Shown: one piece after another, positions 13,360 through 20,815 of the stretch
How positions within the stretch are numbered: the stretch's first letter is position 1
Layout of the letters: the number at the start of each line of letters is the position of its first letter
IMG/VR virus record: IMGVR_UViG_3300025070_000295
Span: 1-20,815 of that record
DNA length: 20,815 bases
Reading direction: 5' to 3' (one strand)
From: a virus
Notes under the pieces: generated by a model
What the model saw: the letters and a program-made list of their open reading frames with translations, nothing else
The model's database searches: none
What the model was told of the DNA's origin: nothing
Made by a program: the position numbers and the translations under genes

Positions 13360-15290
13360 TATGAGTTACCTGCTTTTATTAAACCTGGCGATATTTTATT
13401 TAATATTGCATTTGACAGTTCAATATTTGACTGGTTTGGGTTTATATCTAATTTGTACGCCTTATCTCGCAAATCATCTCTGTTAAATCTGCTTTGTCTA
13501 TCTTCTATACTTGCGCCCATTGCTTTTGCGCTAAGATATTCAAATTTTAACAATTCTTCAAATGCTTTCTCTTTGCTTAATCTATTGTTTAACAATCTGT
13601 TACCTATTGAACGTGCAAACGCTAATTCTGGCGCTGATAATGAACCAAATGTTGTACTACCAATTACTTTAATTGCCTCTGGGCCAAATACTTCGTCAAT
13701 TATAATTCTTATATCTTCATTTCTTTGTGACATTTTTCCTGCAACATTCCATTTGCCAAATGTACTTGTACCTAATTGTAATAACTCTCCTACACCATTA
13801 TACAAACTATTTCTATATTGCGTAGCAGTGTTTTCTAGTTTTTGTCTTTGTGTAGCAGCCTTGAAGCCATCTTTATCTACTAATTTTACAACTGTTTCTA
13901 CGCCATCTATTATTTGTGTTGGTCTTTCTTTTGTAGCTGCATCTACATATCCATTTGGCCCAGCTACAACTTGTATTTGGTTACCTGTGTTAGCATCATA
14001 TAATATCTCTATATCACCATATTCTGTTTCTGGATTTAACTCATTATATAATTTTGCTTTATTTAATTTAATTTTATTCCGCGTATTTGCGTTAGTTAAA
14101 TCTAATGACGTTAATTCTCTTTCAGCAATTTTTTGTGTGTTTTCATATTCAGTTATTTGCTCTGTTGTTGGCGCACCTAATTTTACAAGTTTATTTGTTG
14201 TCTTATCATAGCCAACAAGTGTATATGTACCATCATCTTCTTTATCTAAAGTAACTGTGCTATAATCAACATTTTGTTTCTTTAGATTATTTATTTGCAT
14301 TTGCGTAAATGTATTCTCCAAATTAGTAGTTTTTTCTGTACGTTCATTGCTTAATTGGTCTTGAAACCTACTGTAATTTAGTGCTTCATTTTCTTTTAAT
14401 GTAGTTGCTCTATCTTTTAGTTCTGCACGTTGGTCTTGATATTTTTTATATGCAGCATCTTCACTTGCTGCTTGCCTTGCTAATACACCTTGCATTACAT
14501 TGCTTCCTGTACCCGGTATTGCAAATGCATCTGCTGCTGCACCAGCTGCTATTTGTAGATAATCACCAAATTTTAATTTGCCTGATTCATAATCTTCATC
14601 TAATTTTTTGTATATATTTTGTAATTCTTGTTCATTTTTCTCATCAGGTACATATTGTTTTTTGTCTGTATTTAATCCGAAGTTTTTAGATAATACTGAA
14701 CCTTTAGGTGTTATATCTTCTTCAGTTCGTGTGTGTGTACCATTTTCATTTTGAGTTATTACAGTGCGTTTAGTTTGAATTTGTGGTTTTATGTTTTGAC
14801 TTCTGCTCTCTGCAGCATTTACAGCAGCATTTACATTACCATAACCTTGTAATGGTGTGCCTGTTATTGGGTCAGTTATTTTACCATCTTGACCGATAAC
14901 AGATTGTATTGCTTGTTCTTTGTTTAATATATTACCATTAGCACCTACTGTTGGTATATTGTAAAAAATACCATTTATAGGCTCTGTAATTGTTTTTTCA
15001 GAATAACTTTCGCCATTTTTATTGTATACAGGTCTGCCATATTGCGTTACTTGTCTATTAGCTGTTGTTTCAGGTGCTAAACCATTAAGTAAATTTGGAT
15101 TTATCATTGATTGTTGTTGTGACATATTATTTGGCATTACTTGCGTTTGTTCTGGCGGTAGAGCAACAGGCCTTTCGTGTATCTTTGATGGTAGTTTTAT
15201 GCCCAATGATGCTCTTAACCTACGTTCTTCGTCAGTTAATTCTCTATTATCTTTTGCAAGTAAATTACCTAATATGTTAATGTTTCTCAT
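13359..15290 (-). CDS. Putative internal virion protein (643 aa), coiled-coil rich
   Basis: A 643-residue protein, mostly hydrophilic and helical. The N-terminal 160 residues are Gln/Asn/Pro-rich and low in structure. Residues about 215-330 include a helical segment with a small hydrophobic patch (AAGAAADAFAIPGTGSN) followed by charged coiled-coil-like sequence (YKKYQDQRAELKDRATTLKEN). The C-terminal third contains a helical region with FGPEAIKVIGSTTFGSLSAPE and ends in SPGLIKAGNS. I recognise no enzymatic motif and no lytic transglycosylase signature. Size and place, between two other internal-type proteins and before the tail fibre, resemble the large ejection proteins of podoviruses. It starts 13 nt after the preceding stop with a weak ribosome site. 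Confidence 0.6.
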   Translation of the reverse strand: MRNINILGNLLAKDNRELTDEERRLRASLGIKLPSKIHERPVALPPEQTQVMPNNMSQQQSMINPNLLNGLAPETTANRQVTQYGRPVYNKNGESYSEKTITEPINGIFYNIPTVGANGNILNKEQAIQSVIGQDGKITDPITGTPLQGYGNVNAAVNAAESRSQNIKPQIQTKRTVITQNENGTHTRTEEDITPKGSVLSKNFGLNTDKKQYVPDEKNEQELQNIYKKLDEDYESGKLKFGDYLQIAAGAAADAFAIPGTGSNVMQGVLARQAASEDAAYKKYQDQRAELKDRATTLKENEALNYSRFQDQLSNERTEKTTNLENTFTQMQINNLKKQNVDYSTVTLDKEDDGTYTLVGYDKTTNKLVKLGAPTTEQITEYENTQKIAERELTSLDLTNANTRNKIKLNKAKLYNELNPETEYGDIEILYDANTGNQIQVVAGPNGYVDAATKERPTQIIDGVETVVKLVDKDGFKAATQRQKLENTATQYRNSLYNGVGELLQLGTSTFGKWNVAGKMSQRNEDIRIIIDEVFGPEAIKVIGSTTFGSLSAPELAFARSIGNRLLNNRLSKEKAFEELLKFEYLSAKAMGASIEDRQSRFNRDDLRDKAYKLDINPNQSNIELSNAILNKISPGLIKAGNS

Positions 15291-15303
15291 GTTATTGCTT
15301 TCT

Positions 15304-16230
15304 TTACTTGTAAGGTAATCCAGGTATTTTTATGCCAGACAATGCACTTGTTAACAAACCGCCTATGCCCATACCACCTGACTCTGTAGTTGTTCTATTG
15401 CTATCAACTATTTGTGGTGTTCCACCAAGTATACCAAGTTCAATATTAGAACGTCTGTATGCGTCATCATATTGTCTAATAGCTTCATTATACATTGCAT
15501 CTAATTGTGCTTGCTCTAATTCACGTTGTGTTTGTCCATATTGATTTTCCAAACTATATGCACGTAGATCAGCATCAGATAGTTGACCAGCCATATCAGC
15601 TATTTGCGCTGCACTCCTAGCTCTCATATCTGCACCGCGCAATCCAGCAGATTGATTATATTGGTCTGCCGTAAGCTGTCTTTGTGCATCTGCTTGAACT
15701 CTATTTGCAGCATCTTCATAACCCTGACTGCGTAATTCTGCGGCAGTTTTTGCAGCTATTTCTGTAAAATTACGTGTATTTTCAGCTTGCTGTATTGCTT
15801 GCCTAGAACCGCCAAATGCAGATGCTTTAGACGCTTGTGCATCTATATTTTCAGCACTAGCCATTTCTCTGCGCTCTATATCGCTTAATGCGTTGCCAAT
15901 GACGTTTTCCATGTATGGGTTCATGTATCCGCTAATATCAGCATCAGTAAAATTTTGTGTTTGTATTTGTTCAGGCGTGTATTGTGCGCCCTGTTGTGCC
16001 ATTGTTAAGCCTTGTTCAACAAAACCCCGGTTGCTTACATTATTACCCATGTAATTTGCTAAAGCATTTGTTTCCATGTCACTTACACCAGCAACACGTT
16101 CGCCTGTGTAAGGTGTATATGCCTGCTCACCAAAGCCTCTTGCATTAGCAGAAGCAGTATTTAACATATTCACCATAAAAGGGTCTGCTGTGTTATCTGT
16201 TGTTTCTACTTTTTTCTTTTTACTGCCCAT
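15304..16230 (-). CDS. Putative internal virion protein (308 aa), Ala/Gln-rich helical
   Basis: A 308-residue protein starting MGSKKKKVETTDNTADPF. Much of it (residues 60-250) is Ala/Gln/Arg-rich helix, with a recognisable YMNPYMENVIGNALSDIER and SKASAFGGSRQAIQQAE pattern that I recall from small internal proteins of aquatic podoviruses. The C-terminus (about 275-308) is Gly/Leu/Ile-rich (GGMGIGGLLTSALSGIKI) and could associate with membrane. The start at 16230 is preferred over 16242 because ggagg lies 5 nt upstream of it, and the ATG overlaps the upstream stop (TAATG). It is probably one of a set of three proteins ejected with DNA. Inferred from similarity of style and position. Confidence 0.65.
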   Translation of the reverse strand: MGSKKKKVETTDNTADPFMVNMLNTASANARGFGEQAYTPYTGERVAGVSDMETNALANYMGNNVSNRGFVEQGLTMAQQGAQYTPEQIQTQNFTDADISGYMNPYMENVIGNALSDIERREMASAENIDAQASKASAFGGSRQAIQQAENTRNFTEIAAKTAAELRSQGYEDAANRVQADAQRQLTADQYNQSAGLRGADMRARSAAQIADMAGQLSDADLRAYSLENQYGQTQRELEQAQLDAMYNEAIRQYDDAYRRSNIELGILGGTPQIVDSNRTTTESGGMGIGGLLTSALSGIKIPGLPYK

Positions 16231-16601
16231 TACAGCCTCCATATTAAGGTGTTGCCATGCTCAACAAAACCTAATTTTTTTAATAATTTATTCCAACCTT
16301 TGCGATGACCAAATGTCATAATGTAATCACCGCCTAAATCTTTTACATATTTTTTTGCAGACACAACCAATGGATAAAAATCTTTTAAGTTGCCTCCATA
16401 AAGCCATACGTTTAGTCCAATAGTACCATCTGATTTATTAGCTATTTGTGTTATTGCAGCACTATTATTAGCAGGCCAATATTGCGCTTCTTTGTTTATT
16501 ACAGCCTCTTTAACTTCTTCATATGTATGCTCGTGCCCCGAACGCTCTAAAGCGTTCACGATTTGTTCTTTATGATTATCTATGTTTACAGTGCTGTCCA
16601 A
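16230..16601 (-). CDS. GNAT-like small protein (T7 gp13-like), TTG start
   Basis: A 123-residue protein with a GNAT-like pattern: strands GTIGLNVWLYGG, a helix with VVSAKKYVKDLGGDYIMT, then HRKGWNKLLKKLGFVEHGNTLIWRL, the typical end of an acetyltransferase fold. T7 gp13 (internal virion protein A), just before the T7 internal core genes, has a comparable GNAT-like fold, and this gene likewise lies just before three internal-type proteins. The start is a TTG (16599-16601) with ggag 7 nt upstream; no in-frame ATG exists before residue 90 or so. It overlaps the upstream gene by 16 nt. Whether it acetylates anything is unknown; the acetyl-CoA loop is not clear. Confidence 0.7.
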   Translation of the reverse strand: MDSTVNIDNHKEQIVNALERSGHEHTYEEVKEAVINKEAQYWPANNSAAITQIANKSDGTIGLNVWLYGGNLKDFYPLVVSAKKYVKDLGGDYIMTFGHRKGWNKLLKKLGFVEHGNTLIWRL

Positions 16602-16795
16602 GACAATACTCCAGAGTTATTAATACTTGCGCTATAACGTGTGCCGTTAGGACTTGTTAGTATTAATCTATTGTTAGCGTTTATATTTATATCTTCATTA
16701 ATCTTACGTGTTTGCGTCATTTCATATGTAATATTACGACGTGTTTCTGTTTCATTTACTGCATCGTATGCTGGCATTGCATCAGGTAGCCTCAT
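16586..16795 (-). CDS. Small conserved-looking phage protein (69 aa)
   Basis: A 69-residue protein beginning MRLPDAMPAYDAVNETETRRN and ending with a small beta unit, NRLILTSPNGTRYSASINNSGVLS. The N-terminal helix and C-terminal beta segment resemble small proteins found next to the nozzle/stabilisation gene in other podoviruses (from memory, unverified). It overlaps the upstream gene by 4 nt (ATGA) and the downstream GNAT-like gene by 16 nt, so it is tightly coupled. It may be a minor virion component or an assembly factor for the tail stub. Function unknown. Confidence 0.65.
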   Translation of the reverse strand: MRLPDAMPAYDAVNETETRRNITYEMTQTRKINEDININANNRLILTSPNGTRYSASINNSGVLSWTAL

Positions 16796-18270
16796 CGTTT
16801 GCTCCCTGGTTTAACTTCAATACGCGGTACACCAAGCCTCCAGTTAGTTGACTCTGCACCTATTGCCTTAACAAGCATCTGTCTGCCATGTACTCTTATT
16901 GGTACAGGTTGCCGAGTTGCTGTATATGGCCCAAAACTACGCTCTGTGCCGTTAGGGTACATTTTAGTTTTAAATGTCATGCTCACGTCGCCTTGTGCGC
17001 TTTCATCAGGATATAAAAACGTAAGATTAGAGCTGTTTTCACCTGTACCTAATTCTACAGGGCCATGCTCAATAAAACTAACATCTCCATTGTGATCATA
17101 TCCAAACTCATGGTCATATATTTTGCCACTCGCATCTACAGCTATTGGATATGGTAATGGCGCTTTGTCTGTCGCACATAATCGCGATAAACTGCCTTTA
17201 TTCCAATGTCCTTCTCTGTAGTCATAAACCACATATTTGTCATTTTCAGTGCTATCAGCACTAGGGTAAAACCACCAAACCTCACCAAATGATGCGTTGT
17301 GCCAAGCAGTAACTTTGCTAATTTGCGCCCTGTTAATATCTTTGAACACTGCATCATGTACGTCGCATTTTATAGGTTGGCTGTAACCTGTATAAACATA
17401 AAAGTTTTCATGTGACATCCAATAAGCTGCGCCATCAGCCGTAGTTACAGCACCAGCAGATACTAAACCACCACCAGCATTATCTTGTGGGAATCCGTAA
17501 ACTAATGGCGGGCCTAAATACACAACGCGCCACACATCTTTGTCTGTAAATATAAGACTACCGCCTTTGACATTTACAGCATTTAATATTGTACCAGCTG
17601 TTTGTAAGCTAAAATTACCAGCTTGGTTATTAGCTGCTGCTGTCCATTGGTTTCTATCTTCTTGATCTGACCAAGCAACATCTCTTGGAACTCCTGCTGC
17701 TCCAAGGCACATTACAATACGCTCTGGTGTCACTAATACTGCTTTGTTGCTTACAGGCGCATTTGTTACTTGTGTAGCATCAACATTAACATCTACATTC
17801 CATTCGTACAATTTACCATCATCAGGCAATACGCCTAGTAATATTTGTCCAAAAGTATCTAATGACCACACACTTGCTGGATTTATAGTATTTGTTACAG
17901 CAGGGTTACTAACACCATACGGCCCACGACCATATAAACCTGTACCATAACCAGCACCTGTATCTGCATCCGCCCTGCCTGCAGTCAATCCAGAAGGCGT
18001 AATATCTGTTACAGCACCACCAACAGTCATAGCGTATAAGTTACTATTAGTACCTATAGCGGCAAATATTTGATTACTGTTATCACGCCAAGATATAACA
18101 CGTCTTGCCTTACCGCTTACAGTTGTGGTTGTTCTTTGCCTCCAACCGCCCATTGGCCCTAATGCACCAAACTGCCAACGCACTAGATTAGCATCGTAGT
18201 TACGGCCTTTAGACTGATACTCTGTGCCGTTAGTATATACACCAGGCGGTATGTTTAATGGTACTAACAT
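16792..18270 (-). CDS. Tail stabilisation / nozzle protein (P22 gp10-like)
   Basis: A 492-residue beta-rich protein. The N-terminus, PLNIPPGVYTNGTEYQSKGR followed by NLVRWQFGALGPMGGWR, is typical of the phage stabilisation protein family (P22 gp10-like, equivalent in place to T7 gp12). Repeated strand-turn units with W and D suggest a beta-propeller, including AIGTNSNLYAM, GQILLGVLPDDGKLYEWNV, VWWFYPS and YDYREGHWNKGSL. The GYGTGLYGRGPYG loop near residues 108-120 is Gly/Tyr-rich. Such proteins form the tail stub below the adaptor and connect to spikes or fibres. The end overlaps the next gene by 4 nt, the start overlaps the previous stop (TAATG). Confidence 0.8.
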   Translation of the reverse strand: MLVPLNIPPGVYTNGTEYQSKGRNYDANLVRWQFGALGPMGGWRQRTTTTVSGKARRVISWRDNSNQIFAAIGTNSNLYAMTVGGAVTDITPSGLTAGRADADTGAGYGTGLYGRGPYGVSNPAVTNTINPASVWSLDTFGQILLGVLPDDGKLYEWNVDVNVDATQVTNAPVSNKAVLVTPERIVMCLGAAGVPRDVAWSDQEDRNQWTAAANNQAGNFSLQTAGTILNAVNVKGGSLIFTDKDVWRVVYLGPPLVYGFPQDNAGGGLVSAGAVTTADGAAYWMSHENFYVYTGYSQPIKCDVHDAVFKDINRAQISKVTAWHNASFGEVWWFYPSADSTENDKYVVYDYREGHWNKGSLSRLCATDKAPLPYPIAVDASGKIYDHEFGYDHNGDVSFIEHGPVELGTGENSSNLTFLYPDESAQGDVSMTFKTKMYPNGTERSFGPYTATRQPVPIRVHGRQMLVKAIGAESTNWRLGVPRIEVKPGSKR

Positions 18271-18737
18271 TAACTAAAACTCACTGTAACTGTATTTGTA
18301 TAAATTACACTGCCGCTATCAGTATCTGTTACACGACATCTATAAACAGCATTGCCTACTTGTAAATCGTTGTTGTAACTAAACACTGTAGAAGATGCAA
18401 ATGGCGTTACTGCTGATAAATTTATAGCAGCCGTAGTACCAGATACATATTGCCATAAATATGCAATATTTTGACCGCCACCTGTAACTGTAACTGTTGC
18501 ATAACCGTTATTTGGACTACTTGATTGCCCTACATAAAGTTGGCGTTGTTCACTGTAAGTTACACTGCCAAATAATTGTGTAGGCGTTGTTGTAGCTTCA
18601 AATGCAGTAGAAACAACTTCCCACGCACTACCATTCCAACGCTTAACACCACTATTAGGCTCTACCCACGCACTACCATTGTAATACTTAGCTGTTGCGT
18701 CTGCAAATGCAGTTCCGTTATACGTTTTTATTGCCAT
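18270..18737 (-). CDS. Ig-like-fold surface protein
   Basis: A 155-residue secreted-style beta protein of the virion. Residues 1-45 contain three NGxAW-type short repeats (YNGTAFADA, YNGSAWVEP, WNGSAWEVV), often seen at the start of phage fibre or decoration proteins. The rest (about 60-155) looks like a single Ig-like domain: YATVTVTGGGQNIAYLWQY, then a VYRCRVTD strand with the disulfide-position-like cysteine, and TNTVTVSFS to end. Phage Ig-like domains usually sit on capsid or tail and stick to surfaces or glycans. Overlaps its neighbours by 1 nt on each side (TAATG). Confidence 0.75.
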   Translation of the reverse strand: MAIKTYNGTAFADATAKYYNGSAWVEPNSGVKRWNGSAWEVVSTAFEATTTPTQLFGSVTYSEQRQLYVGQSSSPNNGYATVTVTGGGQNIAYLWQYVSGTTAAINLSAVTPFASSTVFSYNNDLQVGNAVYRCRVTDTDSGSVIYTNTVTVSFS

Positions 18738-19273
18738 TATGTACTTGTATCAAACCAAATGTCATCTGTTAATGGACTGCTAGGTGCTGTTGTGCCTACA
18801 GTAATTGTTCTGCCATTACCACTTGCATGTGCCACTTTACTATCTAATGCAGCTTGTAAACCTGTTGTTTTTGCTATTGTAAATGTACTGTCAGCTACAG
18901 TAGCTAATGTTGTAGCTAACGAAAAGTTACCAGTACCATCAAATGCTACGCTTCCTGTTACAGCGCCTGTTAGCGTTACTGTTCTTGCAGTAGACCATTT
19001 ATCTGCTGACGTTGCATTGCCTGTCACAGCACCAGTAACATTGCCTGTTACGTTACCTGTAACATTTCCTGTAAGATTACCAGCAAATGTTGGCCCTGTT
19101 ACTGTGCCTGTAAATGTAGGATTAGCTAACGGTGCTTTTGAGTTAGCAAGGTTTTCATTAGTCTTTACTTGTGCATCAATCGCTATTTGCGTGTTGTTTA
19201 GATCACCACCCCATGTATCTTGTGCAGTGCCTGGTGTATTATATGTCCAGCCATAGTTAGTTGTTGTAGGCAT
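18737..19273 (-). CDS. Short fibre-like protein with GNVTG repeats
   Basis: A 178-residue fibre-type protein. The N-terminus NYGWTYNTPGTAQDTWGGDL is a common phage fibre opening (GWTxPxxGxxxDTWG...LN), followed by a helix (NTQIAIDAQVKTNENLA). Then come APLANPTFTGTVTGPTFAGN, a tandem GNVT repeat at residues 65-88, a serine/threonine-rich beta region and an end GTTAPSSPLTDDIWFDTS, a frequent closing motif of fibre proteins. It is short compared with host-binding fibres and may be a head or tail-stub fibre or an adaptor for a larger one. A ribosome site (agga) precedes the start. It is located between the adaptor and nozzle genes. Confidence 0.75.
   Translation of the reverse strand: MPTTTNYGWTYNTPGTAQDTWGGDLNNTQIAIDAQVKTNENLANSKAPLANPTFTGTVTGPTFAGNLTGNVTGNVTGNVTGAVTGNATSADKWSTARTVTLTGAVTGSVAFDGTGNFSLATTLATVADSTFTIAKTTGLQAALDSKVAHASGNGRTITVGTTAPSSPLTDDIWFDTST
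19010..19081 (-). repeat. 12-bp tandem repeats encoding GNVT units
   Basis: Residues 65-88 of the fibre-like protein are six four-residue units, GNLT, GNVT, GNVT, GNVT, GAVT, GNAT. In DNA this is a 12-bp period with imperfect copies (cctgttacatta-like units). Such tracts can gain or lose units by slippage. Confidence 0.85.
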
Positions 19274-19274
19274 A

Positions 19275-19886
19275 TCAATAGTATCCTGCTGTTGCGTTTA
19301 TCATCTGTGGTTTTGTTCCTGACATTCTGCGCTTGTCTTGGTCATTTAATGCTTTTACGGCATCTTCAAACAATGCACTCCACACAGGCAATCTAGAGTC
19401 ATCATTAAGAAATGGTGCAGCGTGTAGTAATGTTCCATATAAGTATATTTGTGGCGATTTACTTAATAACCAATTTGTATTATCATCATTTACTAAAGGT
19501 GTTACTTCAGCCAAGTACCTCATAATACCTACAGTAGCATCCGGGGGAAACGGATAAAATAATAGTTTAGTGCCTTGTATAGAGTAGAATCTAGGTATAC
19601 CTGAGTCAGAACCTATGCCATCCAATGAGTTATGCGGTACATATTGCAATGGATATTCAGAGTTTTTCATCTGTATATTACGCATTTCTAAGAAGTTTGT
19701 AGGCAATGTTGTCTGACCTACATTTATAGTAAACTCAGTGTATTCCTCCATTTCAGATACATTGACTTTGCGATTTACGCTTTCTTCGTTCATCTTAATA
19801 AAATTAGGTATCTGTGCAGTCAAATCATCGCGATTTAACGTGTCATTTATAACTGTTTTTAACTCGCCTAGATTTGCAAATGCCAT
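19275..19886 (-). CDS. Head-to-tail adaptor protein (P22 gp4 / T7 gp11-like)
   Basis: A 203-residue protein of the phage adaptor type, which joins the portal ring to the tail stub. Features are an N-terminal helical pair (LGELKTVINDTLNRDDLTAQIPNF) and a helix with MNEESVNRKVNVSEM. A beta region FTINVGQTTLPTNFLEMR then LLFYPFPPDATVGIMRYL follows, and a C-terminal helix PVWSALFEDAVKALNDQDKRR typical of the family. Length (about 200) fits T7 gp11-like proteins. A good ribosome site (aaggtg) fixes the start. Its place downstream of the capsid gene and upstream of the stabilisation gene is the usual order. Confidence 0.8.
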   Translation of the reverse strand: MAFANLGELKTVINDTLNRDDLTAQIPNFIKMNEESVNRKVNVSEMEEYTEFTINVGQTTLPTNFLEMRNIQMKNSEYPLQYVPHNSLDGIGSDSGIPRFYSIQGTKLLFYPFPPDATVGIMRYLAEVTPLVNDDNTNWLLSKSPQIYLYGTLLHAAPFLNDDSRLPVWSALFEDAVKALNDQDKRRMSGTKPQMINATAGYY

Positions 19887-19888
19887 AT

Positions 19889-20218
19889 CTACACCTTAAA
19901 TTGTGCTACGCGTAATGCTTGGTATTCATTACTGTTTAATTTTTCTACAACACGCGGCCAATGCTCTTTATTGTAAATGTCTAAGCCTTCTGTTGCTTTC
20001 CAATGCTCTATCAAACCTAATGGTATTGTGCCAACTTTTACTAGATCGGCTTTACCTAATGTGCCTTTTGCATCATATTGTTGTCGTTTATTTTCATCTA
20101 ATATACTAGTAAAATCTTGTTCTGTTTTTACATACATTTCATTAGTTAAATTATCTACTGCTAAGCTATGTTTAATGCCTGTAAGCGTATCTATTGAAAA
20201 TGGTTTAAAATCACTCAT
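19889..20218 (-). CDS. Hypothetical protein between capsid and adaptor genes (109 aa)
   Basis: A 109-residue soluble protein that I do not recognise. It has an N-terminal strand region (FKPFSIDTLTGIKHSLAVD), a middle helix with TEQDFTSILDENKRQQYD, and an end with IPLGLIEHWKATEGLDIYNK and NSNEYQALRVAQFKV. No membrane segment or metal motif. It lies 1 nt after the preceding gene and 2 nt before the adaptor gene, with ribosome site agaga. Position between capsid and adaptor would suit a head-completion or connector protein, which is inference only. Confidence 0.65.
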   Translation of the reverse strand: MSDFKPFSIDTLTGIKHSLAVDNLTNEMYVKTEQDFTSILDENKRQQYDAKGTLGKADLVKVGTIPLGLIEHWKATEGLDIYNKEHWPRVVEKLNSNEYQALRVAQFKV

Positions 20219-20219
20219 A

Positions 20220-20438
20220 TTAATCTCTTGCTACAACTAAATCGTTTTCTTCTAATAGTTTAGCTTGTGCTGCATTTGTTTTAAATATGTCGCCTTTTTT
20301 GTAACATATTTCACTGCCATCAGCATTTAATTTACCTGTTCGTATTTGCGATATACCGCCTTTTTTAGTGACAATGCACTCTATGCCATCATCTTTTTGT
20401 ATTTTAGCTTTAATTTTTGGTGCTTTTGCCTTTGGCAT
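20220..20438 (-). CDS. Hypothetical small protein directly downstream of the capsid gene (72 aa)
   Basis: A 72-residue protein with a Lys-rich N-terminus (MPKAKAPKIKAKIQKDD) followed by small beta-like strands (IECIVTKKGGISQI, SEICYKKGDIFKT) and a short helix (AAQAKLLEENDLVVARD). It might be a small SH3-like or capsid-associated protein, but no family is recognised. A very strong ribosome site (taggagag) precedes the ATG, and a stable hairpin lies just upstream, between it and the capsid stop. High expression is suggested by the ribosome site. Confidence 0.65.
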   Translation of the reverse strand: MPKAKAPKIKAKIQKDDGIECIVTKKGGISQIRTGKLNADGSEICYKKGDIFKTNAAQAKLLEENDLVVARD

Positions 20439-20456
20439 ATTTCTCTCCTAATTATA

Positions 20457-20478
20457 GGGGCTGGCGTATGCCAACCCC
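20457..20478 (-). terminator. Stable hairpin between capsid gene and next gene (terminator or attenuator)
   Basis: On the minus strand the RNA would read GGGGUUGGC, loop AUAC, GCCAGCCCC: a 9-bp stem with one U-G pair and a 4-nt loop, extendable by one G-U pair. It is followed by UAUAAUUAGG, not a clear U-run, so it may only partly terminate, reducing downstream transcripts relative to the capsid message, or protect the capsid mRNA 3' end. Confidence 0.55.
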
Positions 20479-20494
20479 CGGTAGTTACCTAATA

Positions 20495-20815
20495 CTAGGT
20501 TAAGTCTGCGGCTACGCCTAGACCTTTTTCGTTTTTAACGATTAGTGTCATATCACCAAGGATTTGACCTTTTTCGTTGTCACCAGTTTTAGACAGTTCT
20601 TCATAACGTGGTGAACGTAATGTACCTAAAGTACACATGGATGGGTCTACAAATAGAGCATCGCGTGTTAGGCCATACTGTACAGGTATCACAGTTAATT
20701 CGCCGTGGTTAGACATATACACGTCTGCACCGCCAATTACTCTACCTTCTTGCCCAGCAGATACTTGGTATCTGTTAGCCGCTAATCCTGTAAATCCAGA
20801 GAATATTGCTTTGTG
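20495..20815 (-). CDS. Major capsid protein, C-terminal part (DUF5309 / SU10-like), runs off the right edge
   Basis: The last 106 residues of a capsid protein, reading continuously from the window edge: HKAIFSGFTGLAANRYQV, then GGADVYMSNHGELTVIP, ALFVDPSMCTLGTLRSPR, EELSKTGDNEKGQILGDMTL and NEKGLGVAADLT before the TAG at 20495-20497. The pattern Vx-S-(N/D)-x-G-x-L-x-V-(V/I)-P, D-P-x, KTGDxEKxQIxGxxTL is that of DUF5309-type (SU10-like) major capsid proteins. The open frame has no stop up to the right edge, so a GTG at 20722 inside it is not a start. It is the first late gene seen here; scaffold, portal and terminase genes would lie to the right. Confidence 0.85.
   Translation of the reverse strand, partial: HKAIFSGFTGLAANRYQVSAGQEGRVIGGADVYMSNHGELTVIPVQYGLTRDALFVDPSMCTLGTLRSPRYEELSKTGDNEKGQILGDMTLIVKNEKGLGVAADLT

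Noticed and set aside
13453-14211. A 252-codon plus-strand frame opposite the 643-residue gene
   Set aside because: Same antisense composition, no motif, no promoter or ribosome site, and lies inside a coupled minus-strand operon.
20720-20722. GTG as the start of a separate 75-residue gene at 20495-20722
   Set aside because: The same frame is open up to the window edge and upstream residues fit the capsid family, so the GTG is an internal valine codon.

Overview
The window is part of an AT-rich, tightly packed genome of a tailed bacteriophage with a short tail (podovirus type). The evidence is a capsid gene of the DUF5309/SU10-like type, followed by a P22 gp4/T7 gp11-like adaptor, a P22 gp10-like stabilisation (nozzle) protein, a GNAT-like small protein, three internal/ejection-type proteins, a 1331-residue S74 tail fibre and a holin/endolysin cassette, with no tape measure or sheath. 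The style of the genes recalls podoviruses from aquatic bacteria. Host and lifestyle cannot be fixed from the sequence: no integrase, no CI-type repressor and no tRNA gene is seen, and the terminase, portal and replicase lie outside the window.

Layout. (1) 1-2696, minus strand: a recombination operon read leftward, in transcription order two orphan small proteins, an ERF single-strand annealing protein, a YqaJ exonuclease, SSB, NinB and the start of a RusA resolvase that runs off the left edge. (2) 2697-2863: a strikingly symmetric divergent promoter region. (3) 2864-4788, plus strand: an operon with an HExxH metallopeptidase-like protein, a Cro/YdaS-like HTH protein, a 60-residue orphan, an HNH nuclease and a 104-residue orphan. 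(4) 4733-20815, minus strand: the late region, in transcription order capsid C-terminus, two small proteins, adaptor, fibre-like protein, Ig-like protein, stabilisation protein, small protein, GNAT-like protein, three internal proteins, a small basic protein, the tail fibre, an orphan, a membrane coiled-coil protein, holin, endolysin and a metallophosphoesterase with a predicted N-terminal HTH. Genes abut or overlap by 1-28 nt almost throughout. No gap exceeds 170 bases.

How it works together (inference). Regions 1-3 look like a stripped-down lambda pL/pR arrangement: the leftward promoter drives recombination genes and the rightward promoter drives a Cro-like regulator. The two promoters mirror each other (TTTACA -35 boxes, 17-nt spacers, TACTGT/TACTAT -10 boxes) and both predicted transcripts carry the same 10-nt leader element GCAATTAAGC just after the start. 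The metallopeptidase sits where a repressor might be expected and could be an ImmA/IrrE-like regulator, a SprT-like protease or something new. This is the most interesting part of the window. In the late region the most unusual item is a block of seven 15-residue tandem repeats inserted in the C-terminal chaperone of the tail fibre.
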